NCBI GenBank assembly: GCA_032622095.1
Contig: CP136063.1
Coordinates: 87,765,980-87,829,979 of the forward strand
Source of the DNA: Siphonodentalium dalli
Lineage: Eukaryota; Mollusca; Scaphopoda; Gadilida; Siphonodentaliidae
Length of the DNA: 64,000 nt
Reading direction: 5' to 3'
Made by a program: the position numbers and the translations under genes. The notes under the pieces were generated by a model. That model did no database searches, was not told the DNA's origin, and was given only the letters and a program-made list of their open reading frames with translations. Of this stretch, positions 10,199 through 25,100 are shown piece after piece; the stretch's first letter is position 1; every line of letters begins with the position of its first letter.

Positions 10199-13100
10199 GT
10201 TGGTATAGCTCACAGACATCTTCCCCTGTCAAATATATCGAGTTTTTTTGAGTGGAATCCTGAAAATTATCTCACGAGTGAAGGAGACAAATATTTATTC
10301 TTGCAAATGGCTGGGAGCTCATTCTTCCAGTGTTAACAGTGTTCAGCGTGTTATGAGTTTAACCCTTTCTATACAATTAAAAGCATCATTGATGAGTAGT
10401 TATCCCATAGGAAATGTTCAGATAATATGTTCAACAAATGACCATAATATGTAGATGTTGATGGGAACGAGTCATTTTGGGGTCATTCGGCCATAAAACA
10501 GGGCCGCTAGCAGCCATCTTGGATTTTACTCTTTGTATGACTAAATCCTTTGGCATGGGCTACAAGTCGCACCTTTAGTCAGATCATTATGACATTTGTC
10601 ACAGCTGTTGACATTGACATGTAGATGGGAACTAATCATTTTGGGGTCATTCGGCCAAAAAACATGGACACCAGTGGCCATCTTGTATTTTAGAATTCAA
10701 TCCATTAGCATGGGCTACAGGCCAAACTGTTTGCCTGATCATCTTGAAATTTATCATGGATGTTAATATTGATATGTAGATGGGAACGAGTCATTTTGGG
10801 GTCATTCGGCCATAAAACATGGCTGCCGGCAGCCATCTTGGATTTTAATCTTTGCATGACTAATTCCTTTGGCACAACCTACAATCCACTTCCCTCATCC
10901 GATCATCACCAAACTTCATATTGATCTTGATATTGATCTACTAGATGGGTGCTATCAAATGATTTTTAATTTCATCGGAAAACATAGCTGCCAGTGGCCA
11001 TCTTGGATTTTACTTTTTATATATCTCTTCATGTTGATAATCTGGTATCACATAAACTTTCCGCATTCCTGATCGCTCCATTGACTGTAACACATGAAAT
11101 TATTCCCTTTTGCATGACTAAATTCTTTGGCGCGGGCTACAGGTTGTAGCTTTGGTCAGAACTTCATGAAATTTGTCATGGATGTTAACAATGACATGTA
11201 GATGGGAACGAGTGATTTTGGGGTCGTTCGGCCAAAAAACATGGCCGCCAGCAGCCATCTTGGATTTTACTCTTTGCATGACTAAATCCTTTGGCGCGGG
11301 TTACAGGTCGTACCTTTGGTCTGACCTTTATGAAATTTGCCATGAATATTGATATTGACATGTATATGGGAACGAGTCATTTTGGGGTCATACGGCCAAA
11401 AAACATGGCCGCTGGCAGCCATTTTGGATTTCAAAATTCAATCCATTGGCACGGGCTACAGATCGTACTGTTTGTCTGATCATCATGATATTTATCATGG
11501 ATGTTAATATTAACATGTAGATGGGAACGTGTCATTTTGGGGTCGTTTGGCTAAAAAATATGTCCGCCAGCAGCCATATTGGATTTTACTCTTTGCATGA
11601 ATAAATCCTTTGGTGCGAGCTACAGGTCGTAGCTTTGGTCGGAACTTCATGAAATTTGTCATGTATGTTAACAATGACATGTAGATGGGAAACGAGTCAT
11701 TTTGGGGTCGTTCAGCCGAAAAACATGGCCGCCAGCAGCCATCTTGGATTTTACTCTTTGCATGACTAAATCCATTGGCACAGGCTACAGGTCATACCTT
11801 TGATCAGATCATTATGAGATATGTTAAGACTGTAGATGGGAACAAGTCATTTTGGGGTAATTTGGAAAAAACATGGCTGCCGGTGGCCATTTTAGAATTT
11901 ACTCTTTGCATCAATAAATCATTTGGTACACCATAATCACCACATCCCTGATCCGATCATTATGAAACCTGTTATGAATGTTGATATTGACATGTACATC
12001 TAGTCTTACTTAGACATTTCAATTAGCACTTTTCCTATTCCTCCATTTACTGTCGACCATTAAATTATTCCCTTTCCAAGTTGAGCTACAGTGTCATTGA
12101 CACTTTCATTTATTTGTCGCCAATTGTCGGCTGCTTTTACCACCTTAACATCCCTTCAATGGAATAATAGACCATTACGATGTACTAGGGTTTATAATGC
12201 TCACCAGTGGAATGCTGAGTTTCATAACAGTGGCCAGGTTTCAAGTTAAATGGAGCGTGAATGTAGAGTTATACTCATACTATAACTGCTTCGCACCACT
12301 CATGTGTTAACCCTTCCATGACTGTGGCTTCATGAAATTTTACAAAAACCTTGTGCCAATGCATTCCCTTATTAGCTCAACTTACTTTTGTAAGTTTGAG
12401 CTATTGCCATGGTTTGGCATCCGTCGTCCGTGTGTCCGTCAACAATTTCCTTTGGCGCGGGCTACAGGTTGTACCTTTGGTCTGATCTTCATGAAATTTG
12501 TCATGAATGTTGACATTGACATGTAGATGGGAACGAATCATTGTGGGGTCATTCGGCCAAAAAATATGGCCGCTGGCGGCCATCTTAGATTTCAAAATTC
12601 AATCCATTGGCGCGGGCTACAGGTCGTACTGTTCGTCTGATCATCATGAAATTTGTCATGGATGTTAATATTGACATGTAGATGGGAACGAGTCATTTTG
12701 GGGTTGTTCGGCCAATAAACATGGCCGCCAGCAGCCATCTTGGATTTTACTCTTTGCATGACTAAATCCTTTGGCGCGGGCTACAGGTCGTAGCTTCGAT
12801 CGGAACATCATGAAATTTGTCATGGATGTTAACAATGACATGTAGATGGGAACGAGTGATTTTGGGGTCGTTCGGCCGAAAAACATGGCCGCCAGCAGCC
12901 ATCTTGGATTTTACTCTTTGCATGACTAAATCCTTTGGCCCGGGCTACAGGTCGTACCTTTGGTCTGATCTTTATGAAATTTGTCATGAATGTTGACATT
13001 GACATGTAGATGGGAACGAGTCATTTTGGGGTCATTCGGCCAAAAAACATGGCCGCTGGCAGCCATCTTGGATTTCAAGATTCAATCCATTGGCGCGGGC

Positions 13101-16100
13101 TACAGATCGTACTGTTCGCCTGATCATCATGAAATTTGACATTGATGTTAATAATGACATGTAGATGGGAACGAGTGATTTTGGTGTCGTTCGGCCAAAA
13201 AACATGGCCGCCAGCAGCCATCTTGGATTTTACTCTTTGCATGACTAAATCCTTTGGCCCGGGCTACAGGTTGTACCTTTGGTCAGAACTTCATGAAATT
13301 TGTCATGAATGTTGACATTGACATGTAGATGGGAACGAGTCATTTTGGGGTCATTCGGCCAAAAAACATGGCCGCTGGCAGCCATCTTGGATTTCAAGAT
13401 TCAATCCATTGGCGCGGGCTACAGATCGTACTGTTCGCCTGATCATCATGAAATTTGACATTGATGTTAATAATGACATGTAGATGGGAACGAGTGATTA
13501 TGGTGTCGTTCGGCCAAAAAACATGGCCGCCAGCAGCCATCTTGGATTTTACTCTTTGCATGACTAAATTCTTTGGCGCGGGCTACAGGTTGTAGCTTTG
13601 GTCAGAACTTCATGAAATTTGTCATGGATGTTAACAATGACATGTAGATGGGAACGAGTGATTTTGGGGTCGTTCGGCCAAAAAACATGGCCGCCAGCAG
13701 CCATCTTGGATTTTAATCTTTGCATGACTAATTCCTTTGGCACAACCTACAATCCACTTCCCTCATCCGATCATCACCAAACTTCATATTGATCTTGATA
13801 TTGATCTACTAGATGGGTGCTATCAAATGATTTTTAATTTCATCGGAAAATATAGCTGCCAGTGGCCATCTTGGATTTTACTTTTTATATATCTCTTCAT
13901 GCTGATAATCTGGTATCACTTAAACTTTCCGCATTCCTGATCGCTCCATTGACTGTAACACATGAAATTATTCCCTTTCCAAGTTGAGCTACAGTGTCAT
14001 TGACACTTTCATTTATTTGTCGCCAATTGTCGGCTGCTTTTACCACCTTAACATCCCTTCAATGGAATAATAGACCATTACGATGTACTAGGGTTTATAA
14101 TGCTCACCAATGGAATGCTGAGTTTCATAACAGTGGCCAGGTTTCAAGTTAAATAGAGTGTGAATGTAGAGTTATACTCATACTATAACTGCTTCGCACC
14201 ACTCATGTGTTAACCCTTCCATGACTGTGGCTTCATGAAATTTTACAAAAACCTTGTGCCAATGCATTCCCTTATATATGTGAGTATCCAATAGGGAGCC
14301 TATATACATGTATATAAGAGAATGCACTGGCACAGGATCTTTAATGCTGCACCTGTGCTGCTCCCGCCATGAATGGGTTAAGGGAGTACTCGTCAGTTGT
14401 TGATAGATGTTGTCAGTATGCTAACCCTGATATGCAAACAAATTTGTTACAGCTGGGTTGCTTCCTCGTTGGTGGATGGGAGTGAAAACGGTATCATATG
14501 CTCTATTTAAAGGCCCACTTAATTTTCAAGTCACCGATTATTTTTTTTATAGTGCCCTGATATACGGTTTTAATAACAATCTATGCCATAAAACAAGATT
14601 AAAATACTATAATTCATCACCATTTGAAACATCTGTGTCTCAGAAGATGCCCATAGAGAAATAGAAAACAGCTGAAATCAAAAGATAACCCCTGTTATGG
14701 CTCCCAGAATGCAACAGAATTCAAAATAAAAATGTATTTTCAATGGGAGGGGAATAACTCTCTCTTTAAAATATAGAGTTATTCCCCCTCCAAATAATTC
14801 ACTTTGCACAAAAAAAAACAGATGAAACATAAGCACAAAAATATGTCGGTAGCTCAACAAAAACAACATGTTCATCATTTATTACAGTGGATAAGTTGAT
14901 AATACAATATTTTGGAGCTTCATCTTTCAAATGGTATATAATATGGCATATATTTTATATATGTGATCTTGGAGTTTGGAAATTATGTGGGCCATTAACA
15001 AAGTAGTAATCGTTGTAAAGCTCATCAAAACTAATTCACAGTATAATGTGCTATATTAAAAATATTTTCAACTAAGAATGATTGAGCTACATGTAATGCC
15101 CTAAATAATCGACTCCTTAACCACAGCAGAATTATGGGTAACTTTTCAGGATTTAGTCGGATATATGGCTTGTTGCCATTCATCGGAAAGCTCTCACTGA
15201 GAGCTTTCCGATGAATGGCAACAAGCCATATTTCCGACTAAATCTTGAAAAGTTACCCATAATTCTGCTGTGGTTAAGGAGTCGATTACGTTTTGGTGCT
15301 GGTGAACTGTTTCTACACTACTGCACACTAAATTTCTGCTTGATGGCTGCTATATCAAACTGACAGGAATATCAATACATAGTCCCTGGTTGGGTGTCTG
15401 CTGAAAATTGATTACATGATGGTTATCAATAAAGTCATTGGTTTCCCTGAGGATGGGTGTACCAGGAAATGTACAAACAATATACCAATTGTTAGAATTA
15501 GTGCTTGTCTGTGCCTGACCATTATTGCTAATAGTCATTATGTTGACAGAACTTGTACTGTTGTAGGTTTTCTAATTTTAGAAAACCTTATTTATATATT
15601 CATGTGTTGCTTTCATCCTGATTAGAAAATTTTGTGCTATTTGAAATATATTTAACCCTTTCTAGGCTAAATACTCATTGATGACAATAATGTCTTTTGT
15701 TGAACTTATTATCTGAACATTCCCCCTCCTATGAATATTGATCATTCTTATCTTGTATTATCTGTTATTCTGTCTGTCAGGTTTCTTCTATTACCTGAAC
15801 ACCTCTCCAAATTAATTGTAGACCATTCCAATGTATACTTTTATAACTGAATGGGAGAATCCATTTAGTATAGAAAGGGTTAACTTCCCATGTCTGGTTA
15901 ACCTATATTAACTTGAGAGTTGAAAATATTTTAAGATTTTAAATTGCTCAGGTATATAAATTTCATCTGACTTTATTATGTACAACAGGGACCAGCTAGA
16001 ATTTACAATTTGGGAGAAGTCACTTCTCCCTGTTTGGTTATTAGGGAGAAGTTGACTGTTATCAGAAAGACGTAACAATGTCTGAAGTTCAATTTACACC

Positions 16101-19100
16101 CCAACATCACCCTTCTATGATTCAATAAGTATTATACAACACAAGAGCCGATTTATAAAACAATTATAATGAGTAATCACACCATCAAAATCAATAGATA
16201 TACTCTAAATATGCTGCTGTGACATAACCGTACTGTTATATGAGAGAGAAGTCACTTCTACCTGGGACAAAAATAGAGAGAAGTGGCACAATTTTATAGG
16301 AAGAAGATGTTTTCCAAGTCGCCCTCTAGGCTGGTTCGTGATAATGATCATACTATGGGGGTAATTCAACCAGTACTCATATTTGTGGGAAAAAATAATT
16401 GCCCTTCCTCTGTTTTTGGTAGTGGAAATACTGTAATTACCCACAATTATAAACAAATATAATCAGATTGAATATGATTGATTCCATTGCTTTATTTATT
16501 CCAGTCACTAACTATTCAAGATGGGAAAGTTGCATCAACTTTTGATCTTGGAACTCAGTTCTTCTTGAGAGAGGACGATGTTCAAAACAAAGCCAACAGG
16601 TATCTGTCACCACATTTATAAAATCTTGTTTGTTTTCCTACACTTGTCATAGCTGACACTAAACACTGGCTCTGTGAGGCTACTTCAATGCCCAAAGTAC
16701 ATGACCATTTAACCACAACAGAATTATGGGAAATTTTTCAGGATTTAGTCTTACCGAGAGCATATTGATGAATGGCAGCGAGCCATATTTCTGACTAAAT
16801 CCTGAAAAATATCCCATAATTCTGCTGCGGTTTAGGGGTTGATTATTTAGGACATTACTGTATGTACTGTATCTCCAAAAGGTCCATAAAGTCAGTCAGG
16901 ATCTCAAGGTCTCGTTCATCTATCACGTGACCTCTCACGACTTGACGACAAAAATGCCAGTCTATTTGAAGCTATTCGGCCCTTAAGATGATCATATGGA
17001 CATACCTTGTAATATCTTAATTCAGTGGTATTCACACAGCCCAATTGGACTCTATTTAACCCATTCTTTACTAAATTAAATCATTGAAGAGTAGTTCCCT
17101 TAGGAAATGTTCAGATAATAAGTTCAACAAATGGCCAGGCTGTAAGTTCAACAAGTTGCCAGGCCATTTGTTGAACTTACATTTATTATCTAAACATTTC
17201 CCACCAATGAATATGAATCCTTCTTCACCTGTATTATCTTATCGTCTGATTGTCGCCTGCTTATATTACCTGAACATTCATCCAAATGAATAATTGAGAA
17301 TTCATATATATACATTTATAACTGAATGGGAGAATCAATTTAGTAAAGAAATTGTTAGGGATATGATCCTATCATGGAACGTTGACAGTCAAAGCTGACA
17401 GAATCAAAATTGTGTCGAAATTTAAATCGAAAACATGAAAATTAATCGTTTTAATTGACATATTATTTGCCCACAAATGTTGACTTATAAACAGTCACTC
17501 CTATAAAAAAACCAGTAATCTGGAGCTTCCTGAATTTTTGTGAAAACCCTGTGCCAGTGGATTGTATAATATATGTGAGTTGACCATAGGCCTAACAACG
17601 TTTATATTATTTTTTATAATTGTTAAAAAATGCAAAAAAAATAAATAACAAAATGATAAAATATTGTTAATGAATGTAAGAAATAATGATAAAAAATGAT
17701 AAAAAATTTTGTTGTTGATATACTGGGTGACTTTTTGCACATTTGGTAGATCCCGGGTAACTATCTGAATGTAGCCATATGACAATGACCAATTCAGCTA
17801 AACTGCGAGCTAGAAGATGATGGGTTGAATCCAGTGTTCATGCATTGCTGACGGGGGCCAGTTGTCTGAAAAAATATGAAATGGCCCATAAAATATTGCG
17901 ATTAACCTGAAAAATGTTCTATGCACAAAGGTAACCATCTTCCATTATGCTGTTGAGACATGAGAGAAGCCGGGTAGTCGACAAACACAGTACCCTGTTT
18001 AACCGTAGAACAAAGGGCATGCTCCTCGTTTGCTTCATCATTTTCTTGAAATGGGGTGTCTGGGATTTTAAACATCTGAAATCTTTGTCCATTAATATAC
18101 AAAACCAGAACAAATGTTATTTTAAATACGTGAATTGTGTTTAATCGATGTAAGGCTGTAATATATATATAATGTGCACTTGGTGATCTACAGTAATGCC
18201 CTTAGTAATCGACTCTTTAATTACAGCAGAATTATGGGTAACTTTTCAGGATTTAGTCGGAAATATGGCTTGTTGCCATTCATCGGAAAGCTCTCGGGGA
18301 GAGCTTTCCGATGAATGGCAACAAGCCATATTTCCGACTAAATCCTGAAAAGTTACCCATTATTCTGCTGTAGTTAAAGTGTCAATTACTTAGGGCATTA
18401 CTGTAAGTCCCAAGACAAATCGACACAAGTTAATTATTGTTTTGACAAAGGTTTGTCCTAGGTAGGAAAATATTTTTTTAAAATTCCGCTATTAAGACAA
18501 CAAATTTCGCACTGTAAACTTGTTGGAAAATCAAACCATCCATTTACATTTATTCATAAATTCATATTAACAGTTAATAACAATATATTACATCCATTGC
18601 TAATAAAATAAATGGTCAAGACTTTTTCAAATGACCAGTAGTAGTGAATGGTCCATGTATTGAGGGACCGAATATTATAACAATTAATGAATAATAGCTC
18701 AATGTCCATATCTTTCAGGCCACGCCCTTCATCAGTGGAATCATAGTATATGAAAATTGCATTTTGCAGCAGCAGCTTTTTCAAATGGCCCAAAAATGTT
18801 GAGAATTTTCTGGTTCAGAGTGGGCACTGGTTCATTCCATATTCAACCACAGTTTATGTGCGGACCCGAAGGCTGGAAAATATTTGATTATATTGCCATG
18901 CTTTGATCAAAATATAAACTGTAACCCCACTCACAGAAGCAGGATGGTGTTATTGTCCCCCCCCCCCCCAAAATAAATTGTGCAGAATATTGAAATGAGT
19001 AGTGTCTAGTTTTCCTTATGTCCATCTGATTGTCCATCCGTCCAAAACATTTGTTGTCCGGATGATAACTTGAATAGAATTTGACAAATTCTGATGAAAC

Positions 19101-22100
19101 TTGTATGTGGCCATCATATAAGAAAGTCCGATCAAGTTTGAATATGGATACGGTTCAACCATTTCTGACAGTTAGCACCTTTTCGGATAAGACTTTGCGG
19201 ATTATCTTCTTGTCCAGAAGATGATTATCTTCTTGTCCAGAAGATAACTTGAATAGTATTTGATAGAATTTGATGAAACTTAGTATGTGGTCTTCATATG
19301 AGAAAGTCCCGATCAAGTTTGAATATGGGCCCGTTCTGAACATTTCAGATGGAGTTATGCCCCTTTTCGCCATTGAGGAGGATGTTTTTTTTATAGCAGA
19401 AATATAAAAATCATGACCAGAAATTTTAACCTCTTTGTTCTTACCCGCCCCAAAAAGCCACCTTTTTATTCTGGTGTCTAATGAAATACCATATATTAAC
19501 AACATAGTGTTGGAAGCAAAGTTTTTTTTTCAATGATTGTTCTCAGAATCAAATTTTTCATTTCTGAAAAAAGGCATCAGATCAGTCAAATAAAGCCACC
19601 TGTGGCCTAACGACCTTTTATTACACTGGCAGGATGTAATTACTCTCTCAGCACTGCATCCTGATGTCATTTTTTTCCCTTGCATATTATTTTAACAGGA
19701 AATGCTCATCAAGTTGTAGCTGTTTGGGTCATAGAAACATATACTAAACAACAGCTGACTATTGTGGGATGTGAGGATATTTATGCCCCCCCCCCCCGTT
19801 AGTTAATGAATGGGGGGTATATGAATCAGATTGTCTGGTAGTCAGTCGCCCATCTGTCCATCTGTCTGCGGATGATGAAATCTTTTGTCCAAGCTTGTAT
19901 TTTTTTGGGGAGTTATGCCACTTTAAAAAAAAAAATTTTATCGAAAAACAAATACGTTAATATGGCGCTAACCTTAATATAATCCAATTGCACTGTGGGA
20001 GTATCCTTAGTCCCACTGGGATAGCCTCACCTCTATTTTTACTCTGCTTGCGCATCGTGAAAATAGTTCTCCGCATCTCACTTGAGAAGAAAAAAATCTT
20101 AGAACAGTTAATTATTGTCTACAGTCTGTACATCTTATTTGTATATAAAAGTTCATTGACATTATCCAGTCTTTGAGATCCAGTCTGTCTTTGTATCTAT
20201 GTTCATTGGACAATGTTCTGTATTTGTTTCGCACCCTTGTATTGGAAAGCTTTGTATTTAACAGTTCATTTAAATTATTTAGTTTTTGTGATTTGACAAA
20301 TAAGCAATTGAGGTCAGAATAGTGCATTAATTTCTGTGATGGACCTTGAATAGTGTTGAATTTATGTGATAATAGCACTACTCACTGAACTCGTACAGTA
20401 ATGCCCTAAATAATCGACTCCTTAACAACAACAGAATTATGGGTAACTTTTCAGGATTTAGACGGAAATATGGCTTATTGCCATTCATCAGAAAGCTCTG
20501 ACTGAGAGTTTTCCGATGAATGACAACAAGCCATATTTCCGACTAAACCCTGAAAAGTTACCCATAATTCTGCTGCGGTTAAGGAGTCGATTAGGGCATT
20601 ACTCATAATTGATTTGAGGATCTCTAAAATAGTTTAAAATTGAGTGCCTTGATAACCTTTGAAATTATCGATAAGTGGCCTTGAATTACTTAAGTCTGAT
20701 TGTAGATCATAGTCTCAATTGGAATAATTTTAAAATAACTCTTATTTCAAACTGTTATTTCACTGACTGGATAAGATAGGCGCATGGTGGAACTTCATGA
20801 AATTGACCCCCTCCAAGGCTTTACGTCAATTCCAGTTTGAGCGGGTTCAAGCAGGTCATAGCACCAACTGGAATAAGTAATTTGAAATAACTTGATTTCA
20901 AATGGTTATTCCACTGACTGAATTAGATCAGGGTTGCCAATAGGTACCGGTTCTGATGTCGATTACCGACGGTTCTCGATACTGATTGTTCATTTCTATT
21001 AATATACCTCTTAACGAATATAAAGGGTTAATTAAGCAGCTCAACATAACATCAAACACAACTCCGATGGGTTAACGTGATATCAAAGGCACAGTATGCC
21101 ACACTATTACAAGTTTCAGACAGAGTGTTTTTGACTTTTTTCTCTCAATATCTATTCCAAATTTTCGAACTAGCCAACTACACTAGGCTTACTGGAAACG
21201 ACTTCGGTTTATTTTCGTTGTTTGACTAAACCTTAAACTTAACGAATAATTGATGATGGAACCCCACAAAACCAAAGTTATTTGCAGTATAAAAGTCCAC
21301 TCAATGAGTACCGATACCGACCCGGTTTGCGGTACTGAACATCAGTACGGAACCGGTACCGAAAGTTGTGGTACCATCGGTACTTTGGCAACCCTGGATT
21401 AGATAGGTGCATGATGGAAGTTCATGGAATGGTCCGTCCCTCCAAGGCGTCACATAAATCCCAGTTTGTGCGGGTTCAATCAGATCATAGCACCAACTGG
21501 AATAAGTAATTTGAAAATAACTCAATTTCAAACTGTTATTCTGCAAATTAGGGAATATAAAAACTTCCCAGAAGGGAAAAACATTGTTAATTTGAGACCA
21601 TAAATACTTCCCAAAAGATGAGACCTAAGCAGAATGAGATCCCCAGAGTGTAAATTTGGTGATGCTAACCCGCTGCGCAGAGTTGCGTCACTGTATAATT
21701 CTCCCTCTGGGTACCTCATTCTGCTAATGACAGACACACTATTTGCAGGCTTTCCGGGAGGTACCGTACAGACATTATTTAACCCGATGAGACAAGGGTT
21801 TAATTGCAGCCTGCCTATCTGATGAAGCAGATGATTGGGTAGAGATTATTTGGCTCTCGGAGATGTAATGATAAGCTGATAGTCTGGTCATTTGATGGCT
21901 GACCATCAGGATGCTAGTTGATCATAGACCTACAGTAATGCCCTAAGTAATCGACTTCTTAACCACAGCAGAATTATGGGTAACTTTTCAGGATTTAGTC
22001 GGAAATATGGCTTGTTGCCTTTCATCGGAAAGCTCTCGGGGAGAGCTTTCCGATGAATGGCAACACGCCATATTTCCGACTAAATCCTGAAAAGTTACCC

Positions 22101-25100
22101 ATAATTCTGCTGTGGTTAAGAAGTCGATTACTTAGGGCATTACTGTAAGCTCCTCCACCTCTACATGCCATTGACAAGTACACTGACTATAATTGAGGCT
22201 TAATTGTAACATCCTATTCGAGACAATTTTCAAATAACTGACATCGAAAAAAGTATTTTTAATGGTTTGTTTACGAACCCGTCAACAAAAATTTTATTAA
22301 ATTTTAAGTTTGTATTAAGACTTATAATCTCATCAAACCATTCAGTCATAATAGCAAGAGAAAACGAGAATAATTGAGATGTTAATATGCTGGTTTTATT
22401 AATTTTATTCTGGAAAAAAAATTTGCGTGAATATATAACATTTGCATTCACCAGTGATCATGTGGAATAACGGCCAAGATCTGCCAGTGGCCTTATGAGG
22501 TAAAGATAGGAATGCTGGTGCTCCTCAGTTCCCTTTAGGCCTTAGAATCAAGCCTTGAAATAGTGTGTCTGTCATTTGCAGAATGAGGTCCCCAGAGGGT
22601 GAATTTAGTGATGCTACCCCGCATAGCGGGTTAGCATCACCAAATTCACCCTCTGGGGACCTCATTCTGCTTACACCTCAGCAGAATGAGGTTCCCAGAG
22701 GGTGAATTTGGTGATGCTAGCCCGCTATGCGGGATAGCATCACTAAATTCACCCTCTGGGGACCTCATTCTTCAAATGACAGACACACTATTTCAAGGCT
22801 TGCTTAGAATCCAGGAATAGCCCTGAACATGGTTAACCCTTTCTATCTAAATACTTATTGATCAGTAGTTATCACTTAGGAAATGTTCAGATAATAACTT
22901 CAACAAACGACTATAGGTCATTTGTTGAACTTATTATTTGAACATTTCCCACCAAAGAATATGAATCTAATTTCTGCCCCTCCCCGTAGTTGGTGGAGAC
23001 AAAAGAAACAACTAGCATCTTTATTTATATCTTTAAGTCTCTCCATTCTGAAATTAAAAAGCCACTGAATGCCATTTCTAAAAAAAATTCAAGTTTTGTT
23101 CAAGATATAGAGGATCTACAACTCGTTCCCAGTTTATAGTGGAATTTACAAAACGAGTCCAGTAAATTAGGTCTGGACTGAGTCTTTGGTGAGGTCCAGA
23201 CCTAATTTACTGGACTCGTTTTGTAAATTCTGCTATAAACTGGGGATATGAGATGTGAAACTAACATCGGCTTCTATAAGGCATGCAATGATGTTTCATG
23301 TAACTATGCGTTGTTTGCCCGCGTAAAGAAATAGTCCCAGATAAATAAATACCTTTTGGTTTATTTAATGGTGGATATTTTAAATGGCGTAACTTTTCAA
23401 ACTCTGCATTCATTATAGTTTGTTGGAAAAATAATTCTGCTGTGGTTAAGGAGTCGATTATTTAGAACATTACTGTAAATTATCAAAGGCTAGTTTTTGG
23501 CAATTTTAACCCTTTCTATACTAAATGGATTCTCCCATTTCAGACATGCAGATCCCCCTCTTGGCTTACTCCATCAATATTTGAATACATGATCTGCGAC
23601 TTAATTATATTATCCTCTACTTCCAATGTCAATAAATTTACACTGTACTTGGTCAATTATTCATCAAATTTTGTCATGTATTAATGCAGCTAGAGAGCGT
23701 TTCATGCTGGGTGCAGTCAGGTGACTTAATCAATTGAACTTCATTGGTCAGTTCAGTGTAACTCATTCACCGGTAACTGCCGGGTCTGTAAGTTATGCGA
23801 TGTGGGGCTGATTGGCTCTGAATACCATTACTTGCATGTTAGGGCTTGTTCGGTTGATTGGCTACGAATGTTTTTTTTTGGGTTAGGCCAATGCATTCTC
23901 TTATATATGTGAGGTGACCTATGGTCGACTCGCTTATATAAGAGAATGCATTGGCACAGGGTATATGGGTCGATACAAAAATCGGACATGGCACTCAAAG
24001 GGTTAAGGCTCTGTGAAGATTTGAAGATTCAATTCGATGTTGACATCATCATTCTGCTCTTTTATTATCTGTTTTTTTTTTCTGTCTGTCGTCTGCTTTT
24101 TTTACCTGAACACCTCTAAATGAATAATAAACTGTTAAGTTGCCATAACTAGCCTTTGATGATATATTCACCCCTTGCTGAGCACATATTTGATTACGTA
24201 AACAAAAGTTAATTTTTTTTAGAAATGGCCTTCAGTAGCTTTGTTTTTCGGAATGGAGGGACTTGACAAATAAGGAGGCTAATTGTTTCTTCTGTCTTCT
24301 CCAACTGGGGGGGGGGGGGGGGGGGGGCAGAAATGAAATTATATGAAAATCCTAATAATTATCTATCAACGACATTCAGACTCACGAATTTGAGCTTTCC
24401 AAATACAAGGTTTCAAATGAATGCACAATGTGATGTGCATCAGAATATCTATAATCATTTATTAAATTTGAATAAGCGGATGAAGTCACTTCTGGGCTAA
24501 CAAAATGTATGGTCCTGAAATAGATGTAGAATACGATATGCATCAGAATATCTAATCTTTAATCAAATTTGTTACGTAATGCGATGAAGCCACTTTTCTC
24601 TAATTCAATCCTCTAAATCCAAGTGTGATTATACTCGACATAATCAATGACTTTTCGATGGACGCATCTGGTTTTGCATCATCGTTATGATGTCTGCACT
24701 CGTACGGTTCATGCCACGTCCTTGTGTCTGTTTACCAGCCATGCTGATCCCCTTCTTGGTTCATCCATACATTCATGTATGCAGACCTCAAAAGATGGCA
24801 CTGGATATTTGCAAAATGAGGTCCCCAGAGGATGAATTTAGTGACACTACCCCACACAGTTGGCTTGCATCACTAAATTCACTCTCTGGGGACATAATTG
24901 TGCTCAGGCCTCATCGTCTCTGGAAAGTATCATTATTATCAAATTAACAAGTTTTTTTTGTTTCATTAGAAACTTCTTTAGAAAGTATCATTTTCTTTTT
25001 TAATTTAGTTTCTCTATATCCCCAAATTGGCAGACGACACAATGCATAATCGAGGTGCCCAATGGGTGCAGATCATCATCTTCACTATCTGGGAACTTAA

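Noticed and set aside
10869-13940. Twin 67-codon frames at 10869 and 13737
   Set aside because: Identity comes from the duplicated satellite block; no conserved domain, so not a duplicated gene.
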